A stretch of 64,000 bases of DNA from assembly GCF_015999465.1 (NCBI RefSeq), contig NZ_CP065534.1, forward strand, positions 2,542,001 through 2,606,000. The letters run 5' to 3'. The notes beneath the pieces were generated by a model, which was not told the origin of the DNA, searched no databases, and saw nothing but the letters and a program-made list of their open reading frames with translations. Position numbers and translations under genes: made by a program. Of this stretch, positions 9,575 through 27,533 are shown in pieces. Position 1 is the first letter of the stretch. Each line of letters begins with the position of its first letter. Source of the stretch: Lonsdalea populi. Lineage in GTDB: Bacteria; Pseudomonadota; Gammaproteobacteria; Enterobacterales; Enterobacteriaceae.

Positions 9575-10095
9575 AAAAATAATATACAGCCAGAGACGTA
9601 AATGGATCGGGCCATCATTGACTTTCATTTTTATTTTACATCTTTAGTAGTAATAAAAAACAATGACTTAATTGTATAAATGACGTGCAAATTAATTTAC
9701 GCGTTAGTTAAGATTCAAATAAATCCATCAGGTCAAAACATGAGTAACGAGTCGATAAGACCTCATATCACGGCGTCTGTTCTTTAAGATAAAACTGATA
9801 TTTGTCTGAATTGAATATGACGGTGTTTTATTTATTATCGATCCACAGGGCGAAACATATCACTGGAAAAATACAAACTTATAAATATATTTAGGGAGTC
9901 ACTAAGCAGAAACTACGTGCACTAATATCGCGTACTAACGAATGGATACCGTACCGACGGTCCAAAGGTTCATCCCAATATCCCCTTTACGGTTGCCGAT
10001 AGACTGCATTATCTTAGCCATCGAATTATATGGCGACGCGGTGGTCGAAAGAACCAGTTGCAGAACCGTTCTTCTAATCAGTAAGGTGCTAATCA
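9575..10095. other. AT-rich gap hcp-grxB
   Basis: About 520 bp, AT-rich up to about 9900, then returning to local GC content. An effector or immunity gene often follows an orphan hcp, but I find none here and no truncated remnant that I can name. Confidence 0.4.
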
Positions 10096-10731
10096 ATGAA
10101 ACTTTTCATCTATGAACACTGCCCGTTTTGCGTTAAAGCCAGAATGATTTTCGGTCTGAAGGCAATTCCTCATGAGCTGTCTGTCATTATGGAGGGCGAT
10201 GCCGATACGCCGACCCGCATGGTCGGGCGTAAGGTTGTGCCTATACTGCAAAAAGAGGATGGCAGCTACATGCCGGAAAGCATGGATATCGTGCATTATG
10301 TCGATGCGCTCAAAGCGCCGCTAATCGTCGACAAACCGGTGGAGCAAACTTTCGAGGCCTGGAGTAAAGCGGCCTCGGGTACGGTGTTCAAACTGGCAGT
10401 GCCTCGTTTTACCAAGGCGGACTTCAAAGAGCTGGCGACGCCCGAAGCGCGTGAAGCCTACCGAGTCCGTGAAGAAAAAGCTTTTGGCGATCTGGAAGCG
10501 CTGACGGCGCAGACGCCAGAGCTGATCGCCAAGGTCGAGCAGCAGCTAGCTGAGCTGGAACCCTTGCTGGCACAGCCTACGGCTATTTCCACCAGCGACT
10601 TCGTCCTGTTCCCGGTCCTGCGCTCTCTGACCATCGTCAAGGGCATTCAGTTCGGCCCAAACGTTGCCGCCTACCTCAAGCGCGTCGCCGACGCCACGCA
10701 GGTCGACCTGCTGACCGCGAAAGCGCTGTAA
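10096..10731 (+). CDS. grxB: GrxB, glutaredoxin 2
   Basis: A 211-aa glutaredoxin with the CPFC redox centre at residues 9-12 (YEHCPFCVKARMIFGLK) and the TRMVGRKVVPILQKEDGSYMPES segment of GrxB. An all-helical GST-like C-terminal domain follows. It reduces glutathione-protein disulfides in the cytoplasm. The start ATG at 10096 is preceded by AAGG. A 9-bp inverted repeat follows the stop. Confidence 0.94.
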   Translation: MKLFIYEHCPFCVKARMIFGLKAIPHELSVIMEGDADTPTRMVGRKVVPILQKEDGSYMPESMDIVHYVDALKAPLIVDKPVEQTFEAWSKAASGTVFKLAVPRFTKADFKELATPEAREAYRVREEKAFGDLEALTAQTPELIAKVEQQLAELEPLLAQPTAISTSDFVLFPVLRSLTIVKGIQFGPNVAAYLKRVADATQVDLLTAKAL

Positions 10732-10738
10732 GCGCCGC

Positions 10739-10774
10739 GACCTCACCCGAGCCGCAACCACCGTCGGTGAGGTC
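10739..10774. terminator. inverted repeat after grxB
   Basis: Arms GACCTCACC (10739-10747) and GGTGAGGTC (10766-10774) are perfect 9-bp complements with an 18-nt loop. There is no T tract, so it is terminator-like only. Confidence 0.45.
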
Positions 10775-10875
10775 ACTGCGAATCTCAATTTCCAAGACCG
10801 CGCCGGCCCCAATCAGACGCTGCGGCCATTGTGCTGCAGTAAACGCCACTGCCGGACACAGAGCGAAGATTCAAG

Positions 10876-11783
10876 ATGGAACGTTTGGAATGCGATCGCA
10901 TGTTTGTGGCGATTTACGAGCTGGGGAGTTTTTCCCGGGCCGCTGAGCGGCTGGAAACCAGTGCGGCTCAGGCATCAAGGCTGATGACCCGACTGGAATC
11001 CTATCTCGGGGTTCAACTGTTCAAGCGCACTACGCGTGCGCTGTCGCCCACCGACGTTGGCAAGGTTTATTACGAGCGTATCCGCCACCTCTTGGAAGAG
11101 CTCGATATGCTGGACGTCTCCATCCGCGACGAGGCCGCCGCCCCTCTGGCCGCCTGCGTCTTTCCGCCCCGATCACCTTCGGTATCGCCCAACTCTCTCT
11201 GTTACTGACCGACTTCGCCCGGCGCTATCCCGAGATTCAGTTGGACGTCAATTTCGCCGATCGTTTGGTGCATCTGGTGGACGAAGGCTACGATCTGGCC
11301 GTCCGTATCGGTAAACTCTCCGACAGCAGTATGATGGCGCGTAAGCTCTGCGATTCCCACATCATCTGCGTCGCGTCCCCGGAATATCTGGCGCAACACG
11401 GTACGCCAGACACCCCGGAAGCCCTGTTAAATCACCGCTGCATCGTGGATACCAATTTTCAGGATCCGTACAGTTGGACCTTCAGCGTCGCGGGGGTTAT
11501 CAAAGCCGTCGCCATCCCCGGGAAGCTGTATTTTTCTAATGCGGAAGCATGCCTGACGGCCGCCAAACAAGGGCTGGGCATCACCCGCGTCCCCAGCTTT
11601 GTCGCGGGCAACAGCCTGCGCAACGGAGAAGTCGTGCCGCTGCTGCAAGCGTTGGAAACGCCTCCAATGGGGATCTACGTCGTCTACCCCGCCGCCCGAG
11701 CGCTGCCCGCCAAAGTCCGCGCTCTGGTCAATTTTCTGGTCGAACGTTATGAGAGCGCACCGCCGTGGGATCAGGGGTGGTGA
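10876..11783 (+). pseudogene. LysR-family regulator, frameshifted
   Basis: The N-terminal part (from 10876) encodes a LysR winged helix-turn-helix: FVAIYELGSFSRAAERLE followed by a QASRLMTRLESYLG recognition region. It shifts frame at about 11141-11145. The second part (to 11783) continues as a typical LysR effector domain (RLRLSAPITFGIAQL, then FADRLVHLVDEGYDLAVRIG). One extra C in the CCCC run at 11141-11144 would restore AAAPSGRLRLSAP, so a one-base deletion explains everything. It may be a real mutation or a sequence error. The regulated genes are unknown; DoxX and a hydrolase follow. Confidence 0.85.
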
Positions 11784-11886
11784 CCATTATTGCCGAAAAC
11801 GTAATAATTATTCGCAGTTTGCCTACTTAACGTCTGGGATGGAAACAGTATAGTGATGCCACACAATGCTAAATCGAAGGGTATTC

Positions 11887-12300
11887 ATGATGATTGATAA
11901 TAAAACGGCCCCCTATGCCGCACTTCTGCTGCGTGTCGCGCTCAGCATCCTGTTCTTCGCTCACGTAAGCCTGAAAATATTCGTATTCACCCCGGCGGGA
12001 ACGGCCCAGTTCTTCGCCTCGTTGGGTCTGCCCGGCTGGCTGGCCTACGTCACCATCGCGTGGGAACTGTTCACCGCCGTTACGCTGCTGCTGGGAGTTT
12101 GGTGCCGGGGCACCGCGCTGGCATCCATCTTGATCCTGCTTGGCGCTATCTTCACCGTGCACGGTCCAGCAGACTTCTTCTTCAATAACCCGAACGGCGG
12201 TTGGGAATTCCCTGCGCTGTGGATCGTCGGCCTGATCGCGCTGGCATTAGTCGGCGACGGGCCTTATGCCCTGAAACCGACGAGATCGCGTCAAGCCTGA
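11887..12300 (+). CDS. DoxX-family membrane protein
   Basis: This 137-aa protein has about four membrane segments and the DoxX pattern (LLLRVALSILFFAHVSLKI, FASLGLPGWLAYVTIAWEL, LGVWCRGTALASILILLGAIF). Family roles are poorly defined and include redox-linked membrane functions. I take the ATG at 11887, with GAAGGG upstream, rather than one at 11866. It follows the broken LysR gene in the same direction. Confidence 0.8.
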   Translation: MMIDNKTAPYAALLLRVALSILFFAHVSLKIFVFTPAGTAQFFASLGLPGWLAYVTIAWELFTAVTLLLGVWCRGTALASILILLGAIFTVHGPADFFFNNPNGGWEFPALWIVGLIALALVGDGPYALKPTRSRQA

Positions 12301-12405
12301 TCCCGCTTCATCCGGGGCCTGTGCCTGACGCCAGCCCCGGTGCTATTCTCTCTCTTGCCGCTGCGGCGCACTGCCGTAGCCGATTTATCTACAGCGAGGG
12401 ACCGT

Positions 12406-13008
12406 ATGGATAATTCACCGATCATTTTTTTGCACGGCATCGGCGGCTATGGCCGCTATTTCGCTTCCGTGGCCAAGCGTTGGCAACAACAGTGGCCGTC
12501 CACGCATTTCGCCCTTCCCAATGGCCCTTTTCCCTTCACGCAAGGCGAGGGCTTTCAATGGTTTGATATCGACGACGATACTCCCGCCTTACGCAACGCC
12601 CGCATCGTCGCCGCACGTGCCACGTTCGATGCCATTATTCAGCAAGCGATAGACCGATACCAGATGACTGAACACCCGGAACGGGTCGCGCTGGTCGGGT
12701 TTTCTCAGGGCGCAATCATGGCGCTGGATACACTGGCGTCGGACCGCTGCCCCTATGGCGCAATCGTCTCCTTCTCGGGCTATCTGCCTGTGTTTACCGA
12801 TGCCCGCATTGCGCGCCGAATACCGGTCGCGCTGATACACGGCATGGCGGACGACAAACTGCCCTGGCAGCATAGCCAGCAGATGGAACGTGTATTGACG
12901 CAGGCCGGAGTTGACTGCGAACTGCATTTGCTGCCGAACGTCGATCACCGAGTCTCCGTTACGGGCACCAACCTCGCCGGCGACTTCCTCGCCCGCGTCA
13001 TGCGTTGA
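12406..13008 (+). CDS. phospholipase/carboxylesterase-like alpha/beta hydrolase
   Basis: This 200-aa enzyme has the nucleophile elbow VGFSQGAIM (Ser), an acid residue in HGMADDKLP and a C-terminal histidine in NVDHRVS. That triad is typical of the short carboxylesterase/thioesterase family (YpfH-like). FLHGIGGYG forms the oxyanion region. The ATG at 12406 has GCGAGGG upstream; an in-frame start at 12340 is less likely. Substrate is unknown. Confidence 0.78.
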   Translation: MDNSPIIFLHGIGGYGRYFASVAKRWQQQWPSTHFALPNGPFPFTQGEGFQWFDIDDDTPALRNARIVAARATFDAIIQQAIDRYQMTEHPERVALVGFSQGAIMALDTLASDRCPYGAIVSFSGYLPVFTDARIARRIPVALIHGMADDKLPWQHSQQMERVLTQAGVDCELHLLPNVDHRVSVTGTNLAGDFLARVMR

Positions 13009-13125
13009 TCGCTCTCCGGCGACGCCTCGCCGGGGATTTCGAGTTGTACCTCAGCGTGGTTATCGTTTACTCTCCTTCCCGAATCCGAGCACTACCTTGT
13101 CCGAATCAGGAGGAGTCTGACGGCT

Positions 13126-14145
13126 ATGCAAGGCTACGCCTATTCCCAATTTCCCCGGCTGTGCGCACTGATGTTCAGCGCCCTGCTCACACTCATCAGC
13201 GGCTGCGACAATCAGAACAGCGACAGTCCCACGCCCCCTTCTTCCGCCGACGCCCACGACGGCTGGCCGCGAACGGTCCAAACGTTAAAAGGCCCGCTGA
13301 CGCTGCAACATCCGCCGCAGCGCATCGTGTCCACCAGCGTCACCATTACCGGTACGCTGTTGGCGATTAATGCGCAGGTGATCGGTTCCGGCGCCACCAG
13401 CCGTAACTCTACGGTGTCCGACGATCAGGGCTTTTTTATCCAGTGGGGACAAGAAGCCAGAGCGCGCAATGTTAAGCCGCTGTACATCACCGAGCCTAAC
13501 GCGGAAGCCATTGCCGCCGCGTCACCGGATCTGATCGTTATTGCCGCCACCGGCGGCGACTCCGCGTTGAAACTCTATGACCAGCTTTCCGCCATCGCCC
13601 CAACGCTGGTGATCGACTACGGCGATAAGAGCTGGCAGCAGTTGGCCGAACAGTTGGGTGTAGCGACGGGCCGCGAAAAAGAGGCCCATGACGTCGTCGA
13701 CCGCTTTGAACAGCGCGTACAGGCGATCAAACAGGCGATTTCGCTGCCGCCGCAGCCGGTTTCAGCGCTGGTGTATTACGAAGACGGACGGGGGGTGAAT
13801 ATCTGGACCCGCGCTTCCGCGCAAGGCCAGCTCCTGTCGGAGTTAGGCTTTCAGCTGGCCGATCTGCCGCCTGGCCTGCCGACCGAAACCAGTCAGGGTA
13901 AACGGCGGGACATCGTACAAATCTCGGGAGAGAACATGGCGGACAGTCTGAACGGCAAATCTTTGCTGCTGTTTTCCGCCGATGAAAAAACGGTCGGCAA
14001 TCTGATGAATAATCCGTTCCTGAGCCACATCGAGCCTGTTGTGCAACAGCATGTGTGGGCGATGGGGCCGGACACGTTCCGGCTCGATTATTACAGCGCT
14101 AACAATATGCTGAACAATATCGAGCATTTTTTCTGCAAGCCTTAA
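13126..14145 (+). CDS. fepB: FepB-like ferric-catechol siderophore-binding lipoprotein
   Basis: A 339-aa periplasmic-binding protein of the iron-siderophore class. It has TLQHPPQRIVSTSVTITGTLLAI at the start of domain 1 and SPDLIVIAATGGDS, both typical of FepB. The N-terminus carries a lipobox-like LISGC (Cys27), so it may be a lipid-anchored form, whereas E. coli FepB is soluble. It delivers the ferric siderophore to the FepDG permease encoded nearby. AGGAGG lies upstream of the ATG at 13126. It is convergent with entS. Confidence 0.87.
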   Translation: MQGYAYSQFPRLCALMFSALLTLISGCDNQNSDSPTPPSSADAHDGWPRTVQTLKGPLTLQHPPQRIVSTSVTITGTLLAINAQVIGSGATSRNSTVSDDQGFFIQWGQEARARNVKPLYITEPNAEAIAAASPDLIVIAATGGDSALKLYDQLSAIAPTLVIDYGDKSWQQLAEQLGVATGREKEAHDVVDRFEQRVQAIKQAISLPPQPVSALVYYEDGRGVNIWTRASAQGQLLSELGFQLADLPPGLPTETSQGKRRDIVQISGENMADSLNGKSLLLFSADEKTVGNLMNNPFLSHIEPVVQQHVWAMGPDTFRLDYYSANNMLNNIEHFFCKP

Positions 14146-14164
14146 TCCTTCATGTCCCCGATTC

Positions 14165-14182
14165 GGCCGCGTCTCTGCGGCC
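14165..14182. terminator. hairpin between fepB and entS
   Basis: Perfect GGCCGC/GCGGCC stem with a 6-nt loop in the 64-bp convergent gap. It lacks a T tract and is terminator-like for both genes. Confidence 0.5.
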
Positions 14183-14209
14183 TGCGTCCACGCTTCTGTC
14201 CATCGTCGC

Positions 14210-15505
14210 CTAAGCGTGGCGCGAGGAGGATCGCTCCGCCTCATCCGGCCCTTCGCCAACCGGTTCTTCCTCATTAACCTGCCCGAACGTACATCGGCGC
14301 AAAGGCCGAACCAGCAACATCAGCCCAAGTCCCAGTATCGCCGCCGCGCCGCCGAAAGACATAAGGCTTAGCGCCGGCGTCATAAGCCGGGTCATCGCCC
14401 CCAGACCCAGCGCGCCGATCGAATCGCCGGTCACGTCCTGCGCCGACCCCAGACTATTCACGCGTCCCAGCAGCCTGTCCGGCGTATGCGTCTGAATCAA
14501 AGTGAACTGCAGCAGGGAGGCAATGGCGTTGAGATAGCCGTAACAAACCAGCGCCGCCAGCGCCACGGCGAAATAGCCCGCCGCGCCCAGCAGCGCCACA
14601 GACAGGAACGCGCCCATCGTACAGACTAACAGCACCATCCCCGGCCGACTTACGCCGGAAACCCAGCCGCTGGTAAACGCGCCCAGCATCGCCCCCAGCG
14701 GCACCGCGGAGTACATTAGGCCGATGGCTGAGGGGCCGGCGTGATAAACATCGTTCGCCAACCCAGGAAACAAGACCCGCATCGCGCCGATCATGCTGAC
14801 CAGCAGACCGAGCACCACCACCCAGCCGACCACCGGGTGCGAACAGACGAATTTTACGCCGCCCGCCAGCGAACGCAGCGGATGCTCCGGCTCGCAGGCC
14901 TCCGGCTGAAGAGACGGCAACCGCATGAGCGGGATCAAGGTGCCCAGAGTGCCGATAGCCGCCACGGCGAAACTCCAGCCGACGCCGCCCGCCACGATAA
15001 TGACCCCGCCCAGCGCCGGCGACAGGATAGCCCCCAGTCGTACCGTCAACATACTCAGCGCACCGGCGGCCGGAAGATTCTCCCGCCCCACCAGCAGCGG
15101 GATCACCGCCATCAGCGCCGTCATGCCTAAGGCGCCGAAGAACCCATCCCAGGCGGCCAGCACGTACAGCGCCACGAGAGACGGCGAGCTGGAAAAAGCA
15201 TTGAGGCTGAGCGCGACAAAACCCAGTCCGCAGGTGCCGCGCGCGAACAGGATGAGTTTGCGCCGGTCGAAACGGTCCGCCAGCACGCCGCCGCACATCA
15301 GGCCGATAAACATCCCCACGCCGTCGAGCGCCACCGCCACCCCGACTTGCAGGGTGGAACCGGTCATCGACTGGATTTGAATGGGCACGCCCACCGCCAG
15401 CATACCCAACGAGAACACGGACAACATTCTTGCGACGAAAATCGCACGAAAATGGGCATTATTTTTAAGCAAACTGAAGTCAAGCAAGACGGAGGTTCTA
15501 GCCAT
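14210..15505 (-). CDS. entS: EntS-like major-facilitator siderophore exporter
   Basis: This 431-aa protein has about 12 membrane segments and the MFS loop motif GGVLADRFDRRKLI between helices 2 and 3. The N-terminus (LLDFSLLKNNAHFRAIFVARMLSVFSLGMLAVGVPIQI) matches EntS, the exporter of enterobactin across the inner membrane. It is divergent from fepD with a shared Fur-like box, as in E. coli, so export of the chrysobactin-type product is the natural inference. The C-terminus is acidic and ends 64 bp from fepB. Confidence 0.9.
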   Translation of the reverse strand: MARTSVLLDFSLLKNNAHFRAIFVARMLSVFSLGMLAVGVPIQIQSMTGSTLQVGVAVALDGVGMFIGLMCGGVLADRFDRRKLILFARGTCGLGFVALSLNAFSSSPSLVALYVLAAWDGFFGALGMTALMAVIPLLVGRENLPAAGALSMLTVRLGAILSPALGGVIIVAGGVGWSFAVAAIGTLGTLIPLMRLPSLQPEACEPEHPLRSLAGGVKFVCSHPVVGWVVVLGLLVSMIGAMRVLFPGLANDVYHAGPSAIGLMYSAVPLGAMLGAFTSGWVSGVSRPGMVLLVCTMGAFLSVALLGAAGYFAVALAALVCYGYLNAIASLLQFTLIQTHTPDRLLGRVNSLGSAQDVTGDSIGALGLGAMTRLMTPALSLMSFGGAAAILGLGLMLLVRPLRRCTFGQVNEEEPVGEGPDEAERSSSRHA

Positions 15506-15624
15506 AATATTCCATAAAATAAAGGTGATACCGCCCGTTCAGCGGGGGGGCTGAATGGCGTCAACACGCGGTCTACGTCAATGTATTTGCTCACCGAGGC
15601 ATGCTAACATAGCGGCTCGATAAT

Positions 15625-15643
15625 ATTAATGATAATCATACTC
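15625..15643. promoter_or_regulatory. Fur box, entS/fepD divergent promoter
   Basis: The 19-mer ATTAATGATAATCATACTC matches 15 of 19 positions of the Fur consensus GATAATGATAATCATTATC by my count. It lies between the divergent entS and fepD starts. Fe2+-Fur would repress both directions when iron is plentiful. Confidence 0.85.
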
Positions 15644-15669
15644 ATCTTCACATATTAAGGAGCTGTTCG

Positions 15670-16719
15670 TTGGCGATGTCACTTCCTTCGCATCAGGCGC
15701 CTCTCGCCGCCAATCAGCCACCCGCCCGTTATTCTCAAGCCTTTCGGCGTCGCACCGGTCTTCTTTTCTTCCTGCTGCTGCTGGCGCTGGTCGTCGTCGC
15801 CAGCCTGACTATCGGGGCGAAATCGATTTCTCCGGCCGTGGTCTGGCACAGTTTGACCGGTCAGATCGATACGGCCGACAGCACGATCATTCTCAATGCG
15901 CGTCTGCCGCGCACGCTGGCGGGTGTCATTGTCGGCCTCGCGCTGGGCGGCGCGGGCGCCGTGATTCAGGCGCTGACCCGTAATCCTTTAGCCGACCCCG
16001 GCATCCTCGGCGTCAACGCGGGCGCTAGCTTCGCCATCGTCATCGGCATCACCTGCTTCGGCATCAGCAGCATGACGGCCTGGCTGGGATTCGCCTGGAT
16101 AGGCGTGCTCGTCACCAGTCTGGCAGTCTGGCTGATCGGCACGCTCAGCGGCGGGCGCATCAACCCGATTCGCCTAACGCTGGCGGGCGTGGCACTCAGC
16201 GCGGTCCTGTCCGGCCTCTCGTCATCCCTCTCGCTACTCGACCCGCAGGCCTTCGATCAGATGCGCATCTGGGAAGCCGGATCGCTGGATATCCGTTCGC
16301 TGCGCAACGTAGCCATCGTTGCGCCGACCATACTGTTGGGCGCGGTGCTGGCGCTGTTCGCCGCCCGTTCGCTGAACGCGCTGAGCATGGGCGAAGATAT
16401 CGCAATGGCGCTGGGCACCCGCATCGTTCTGATTCGCGTCGTCGCCGTGCTGGCCATCATGCTGCTGTGTGGTTCCGCCACCGCGCTGGCAGGGCCGATT
16501 GGCTTCGTCGGCCTGATGATCCCGCATGTCGCCCGCTGGTGGGCGGGGCCGGATCAGCGTTGGATCATGGTGTACTCGTTTCTGTTCGCCCCCATCCTGC
16601 TGCTCTGCGCCGATATCGCGGGCCGTCTGCTGGCGGCAGGCGAGCTGCGCGTCTCCATCGTGACAGCCTTTATCGGCGCGCCGGTTCTGATCTGGCTGGT
16701 TCGCCAGCGTAAAGCCTGA
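15670..16719 (+). CDS. fepD: FepD-like ferric siderophore permease subunit
   Basis: A 349-aa FecCD-family permease with about ten membrane helices. It has LPRTLAGVIVGLALGGAGAVIQALTRNPLADPGILGVNAGA near the N-terminal third, and GFVGLMIPHVARWW, the loop that contacts the ATPase. It pairs with FepG and FepC to import the ferric siderophore from the periplasm. A TTG at 15670 lies 7 nt after AAGGAG; the ATG at 15676 is the alternative start. First gene of fepDGC. Confidence 0.93.
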   Translation: MAMSLPSHQAPLAANQPPARYSQAFRRRTGLLFFLLLLALVVVASLTIGAKSISPAVVWHSLTGQIDTADSTIILNARLPRTLAGVIVGLALGGAGAVIQALTRNPLADPGILGVNAGASFAIVIGITCFGISSMTAWLGFAWIGVLVTSLAVWLIGTLSGGRINPIRLTLAGVALSAVLSGLSSSLSLLDPQAFDQMRIWEAGSLDIRSLRNVAIVAPTILLGAVLALFAARSLNALSMGEDIAMALGTRIVLIRVVAVLAIMLLCGSATALAGPIGFVGLMIPHVARWWAGPDQRWIMVYSFLFAPILLLCADIAGRLLAAGELRVSIVTAFIGAPVLIWLVRQRKA

Positions 16720-16729
16720 GGAAACAGAG

Positions 16730-17764
16730 ATGGCCAGTAAGATACTCTCGCTTCGCGCGCCCGGCGGCATCGTCAGCGGTCGCTTCGCCAGACGAACCCT
16801 GCTCGTCAACGCGCTGCTTCTGATGCTGGGCCTGCTGCTGCTGACGGTCGCCATGGGGCTGGGAACGCTGAAAATAGCCCCGCTCGACGTATGGAAGGCG
16901 CTAGCCGGTCACACGGACGGCGGCATTCAGACCGTCGTCACCCAGTGGCGAGCGCCGCGCGCTGCGATGGCGCTGCTGTTGGGCGCGAGCCTCGGGCTAA
17001 GCGGCGCCATTTTTCAGTCCATTATCCGCAACCCGCTCGGCAGTCCGGATATCGTCGGTTTCAACACTGGCGCCTTCACCGGCGTATTGCTGGCGGTCAT
17101 GGTGTGGGAAGGCGACTACTACCAGATCGTCAGCGGCGCCGTCATGGGCGGCATTGCCGCCGCCGCGCTGGTGTATCTGCTGGCCTGGCGCAAAGGCATT
17201 AACGGTTTCCGGCTGATTATCGTCGGCATTGCCGTCGGCGCTGTGCTGTCTGCCTTTAACACCTGGCTGATCATCACCGGTTCGTTGGAGCATGCCATGA
17301 CCGCCACGCTGTGGGGAACCGGCACACTCAACGGCATGACCTGGACCAAAGCGCAACCCGCGCTATGGCTCACGCCGCTGGCGACGCTGGCCGTGTTGCT
17401 GCTGGGCAAACGCCTTCAGCTACTGGAAATGGGCGACGACAGCGCCCGCGCGCTCGGCGTTAACGCGGAGGCGAGCCGCCTGTGGTTGATGCTGTTCGGT
17501 ATCGTACTGACCGCGCTGGTCACCGCCACCGCGGGGCCGATCTCCTTTATCGCCCTCGCCGCGCCGCAGATCGCCCGCCGCCTGACCCGCGCCAGCGCCA
17601 CGCCGCTGGTGTCCGCCGCCCTGGTCGGCGCCACGCTGCTGCTGGCGGCAGATATGATCGCCCAGCACGCCTTCCGCCAGGTCCAACTGCCGGTCGGCGC
17701 CGTGACCGTCAGCATCGGCGGCATTTACCTGATCTGGCTGCTGATTCGCGAGTCGCGCCATTGA
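16730..17764 (+). CDS. fepG: FepG-like ferric siderophore permease subunit
   Basis: A 344-aa FecCD permease homologous to FepD and forming the other half of the channel. It has WRAPRAAMALLLGASLGLSGAIFQSIIRNPLGSPDIVGFNTGA and the ATPase-contact segment ISFIALAAPQIARRL. The ATG at 16730 follows fepD by 10 bp and has GAGGAA upstream, so the genes are one operon. Confidence 0.93.
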   Translation: MASKILSLRAPGGIVSGRFARRTLLVNALLLMLGLLLLTVAMGLGTLKIAPLDVWKALAGHTDGGIQTVVTQWRAPRAAMALLLGASLGLSGAIFQSIIRNPLGSPDIVGFNTGAFTGVLLAVMVWEGDYYQIVSGAVMGGIAAAALVYLLAWRKGINGFRLIIVGIAVGAVLSAFNTWLIITGSLEHAMTATLWGTGTLNGMTWTKAQPALWLTPLATLAVLLLGKRLQLLEMGDDSARALGVNAEASRLWLMLFGIVLTALVTATAGPISFIALAAPQIARRLTRASATPLVSAALVGATLLLAADMIAQHAFRQVQLPVGAVTVSIGGIYLIWLLIRESRH

Positions 17765-17829
17765 CCGACGCCCGTCTCCGCATTCTCCATGCGGGAGACG
17801 GCTCAACCGTTGTTTAGAGTGAGTGATTG

Positions 17830-18636
17830 ATGACACCGTTTTTGCATGCCGCCCACCTGACATTGGGCTACGACCATAAAATCATTGCCGAAGACCTGAA
17901 TGTGACCATCCCGGCGCATCAGTTCAGCGTCATCGTCGGCCCCAACGCCTGCGGCAAATCGACGCTACTGCGCGCGCTGTGCCGATTGCTGAAACCGCTG
18001 GCGGGCGAAGTGTTGCTGGACGGCAAAAATATTCACACCATTCCCACCAAGGCCCTCGCCCGCCAGATCGGCCTGCTGCCCCAGCACGCGATCGTGCCGG
18101 ACAACATCACCGTGGCCGATCTCGTCGCGCGCGGCCGCTACCCGCACCAAAGCCTACTGCGCCAGTGGAGTGAGGGAGATCAGGCGGCGGTCGAACAGGC
18201 GATGCAGGCCACTAACGTCAGCGCGTTGGCGGACTGCAGCGTGGACGAGCTTTCCGGCGGACAGCGTCAGCGGGTCTGGATTGCGATGGTGCTGGCCCAG
18301 CAAACGCCGCTGCTGCTGCTGGATGAACCCACCACGTGGCTGGATATCGCCCATCAGATCGACCTGCTCGATCTGTTCCGCGAGCTGAACCAGCAACGCG
18401 GCCATACGCTGGTCGCCGTCCTGCACGACTTGAATCAGGCCTGCCGCTACGCAGACCATCTCATTGTTATGCAGTCGGGCCGCGTGATGGCGCAGGGCGC
18501 GCCCGCCGAGATCGTCACTGCTGAGCTGGTGCGCGACGTCTTCGGCATGACCTGCGTGATTATCGACGATCCGGTGTCCCATACGCCGCTGATCGTGCCC
18601 TGCGGACGCTATCACCCGGCGCCAAAGGGGCTGTGA
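17830..18636 (+). CDS. fepC: FepC-like ferric siderophore ABC ATPase
   Basis: A 268-aa ABC ATPase with Walker A GPNACGKST at 37-45, signature LSGGQRQRV near 142-150 and Walker B LLLLDEP near 160-166. It matches FepC/FecE-type proteins and powers import through FepDG. It is the last gene of fepDGC. The ATG at 17830 is preferred to a TTG one codon upstream. It is convergent with cbsF, with 45 bp between the stops. Confidence 0.94.
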   Translation: MTPFLHAAHLTLGYDHKIIAEDLNVTIPAHQFSVIVGPNACGKSTLLRALCRLLKPLAGEVLLDGKNIHTIPTKALARQIGLLPQHAIVPDNITVADLVARGRYPHQSLLRQWSEGDQAAVEQAMQATNVSALADCSVDELSGGQRQRVWIAMVLAQQTPLLLLDEPTTWLDIAHQIDLLDLFRELNQQRGHTLVAVLHDLNQACRYADHLIVMQSGRVMAQGAPAEIVTAELVRDVFGMTCVIIDDPVSHTPLIVPCGRYHPAPKGL

Positions 18637-18649
18637 CCTACTGATACCT

Positions 18650-18675
18650 CGGGCGGAGCACCGCGTCTCCGCCCG
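18650..18675. terminator. hairpin between fepC and cbsF
   Basis: Perfect 9-bp stem (CGGGCGGAG 18650-18658 with CTCCGCCCG 18667-18675) in the convergent gap. It has a GC-rich stem and no T tract, and likely serves as a shared terminator. Confidence 0.6.
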
Positions 18676-18681
18676 ATCGCC

Positions 18682-27240
<8,559 letters not shown>

Positions 27241-27314
27241 GATGTGACTTCCTTTGCGTTTGCATGCAGAAAACGGAGTGTGGCGCCGTGACGACGCCGA
27301 CGTGCGGTGCGCGG

Positions 27315-27533
27315 TTACCTCTCATCCTGCCGCAGGCCGGCGGGACGCATATCCTGCCACTGAGTTTCAATCCAGTTCAGGCAGGCCGAGCGGTCGCCCG
27401 GCCCGTAGACGGTACCCCATCCTGCGGGAACGGCTGCAAACGACGGCCAGAGGCTGTACTGCTCCTGTGCGTTCATCAGCACCAGAAACGCGAGACTGTC
27501 ATCATCGAACGGGTTGGGTTGTTCCTGACTCAT
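27315..27533 (-). CDS. ybdZ: MbtH-family NRPS accessory protein (YbdZ-like)
   Basis: 72 aa with the MbtH pattern: [24 protein letters not shown], then [30 protein letters not shown], including the conserved tryptophans. MbtH proteins bind adenylation domains and raise their solubility or activity. The ATG at 27533 overlaps the cbsH stop (ATGA), so translation is coupled. An in-frame start 11 codons earlier would lie inside cbsH. cbsF follows after 74 bp. Confidence 0.94.
   Translation of the reverse strand: MSQEQPNPFDDDSLAFLVLMNAQEQYSLWPSFAAVPAGWGTVYGPGDRSACLNWIETQWQDMRPAGLRQDER

Noticed and set aside
8698..10095. attachment-site duplicate of the tRNA-Arg (CCU) 3' end
   Set aside because: I scanned for the T-arm/acceptor sequence downstream and found no copy, so no att site is claimed.
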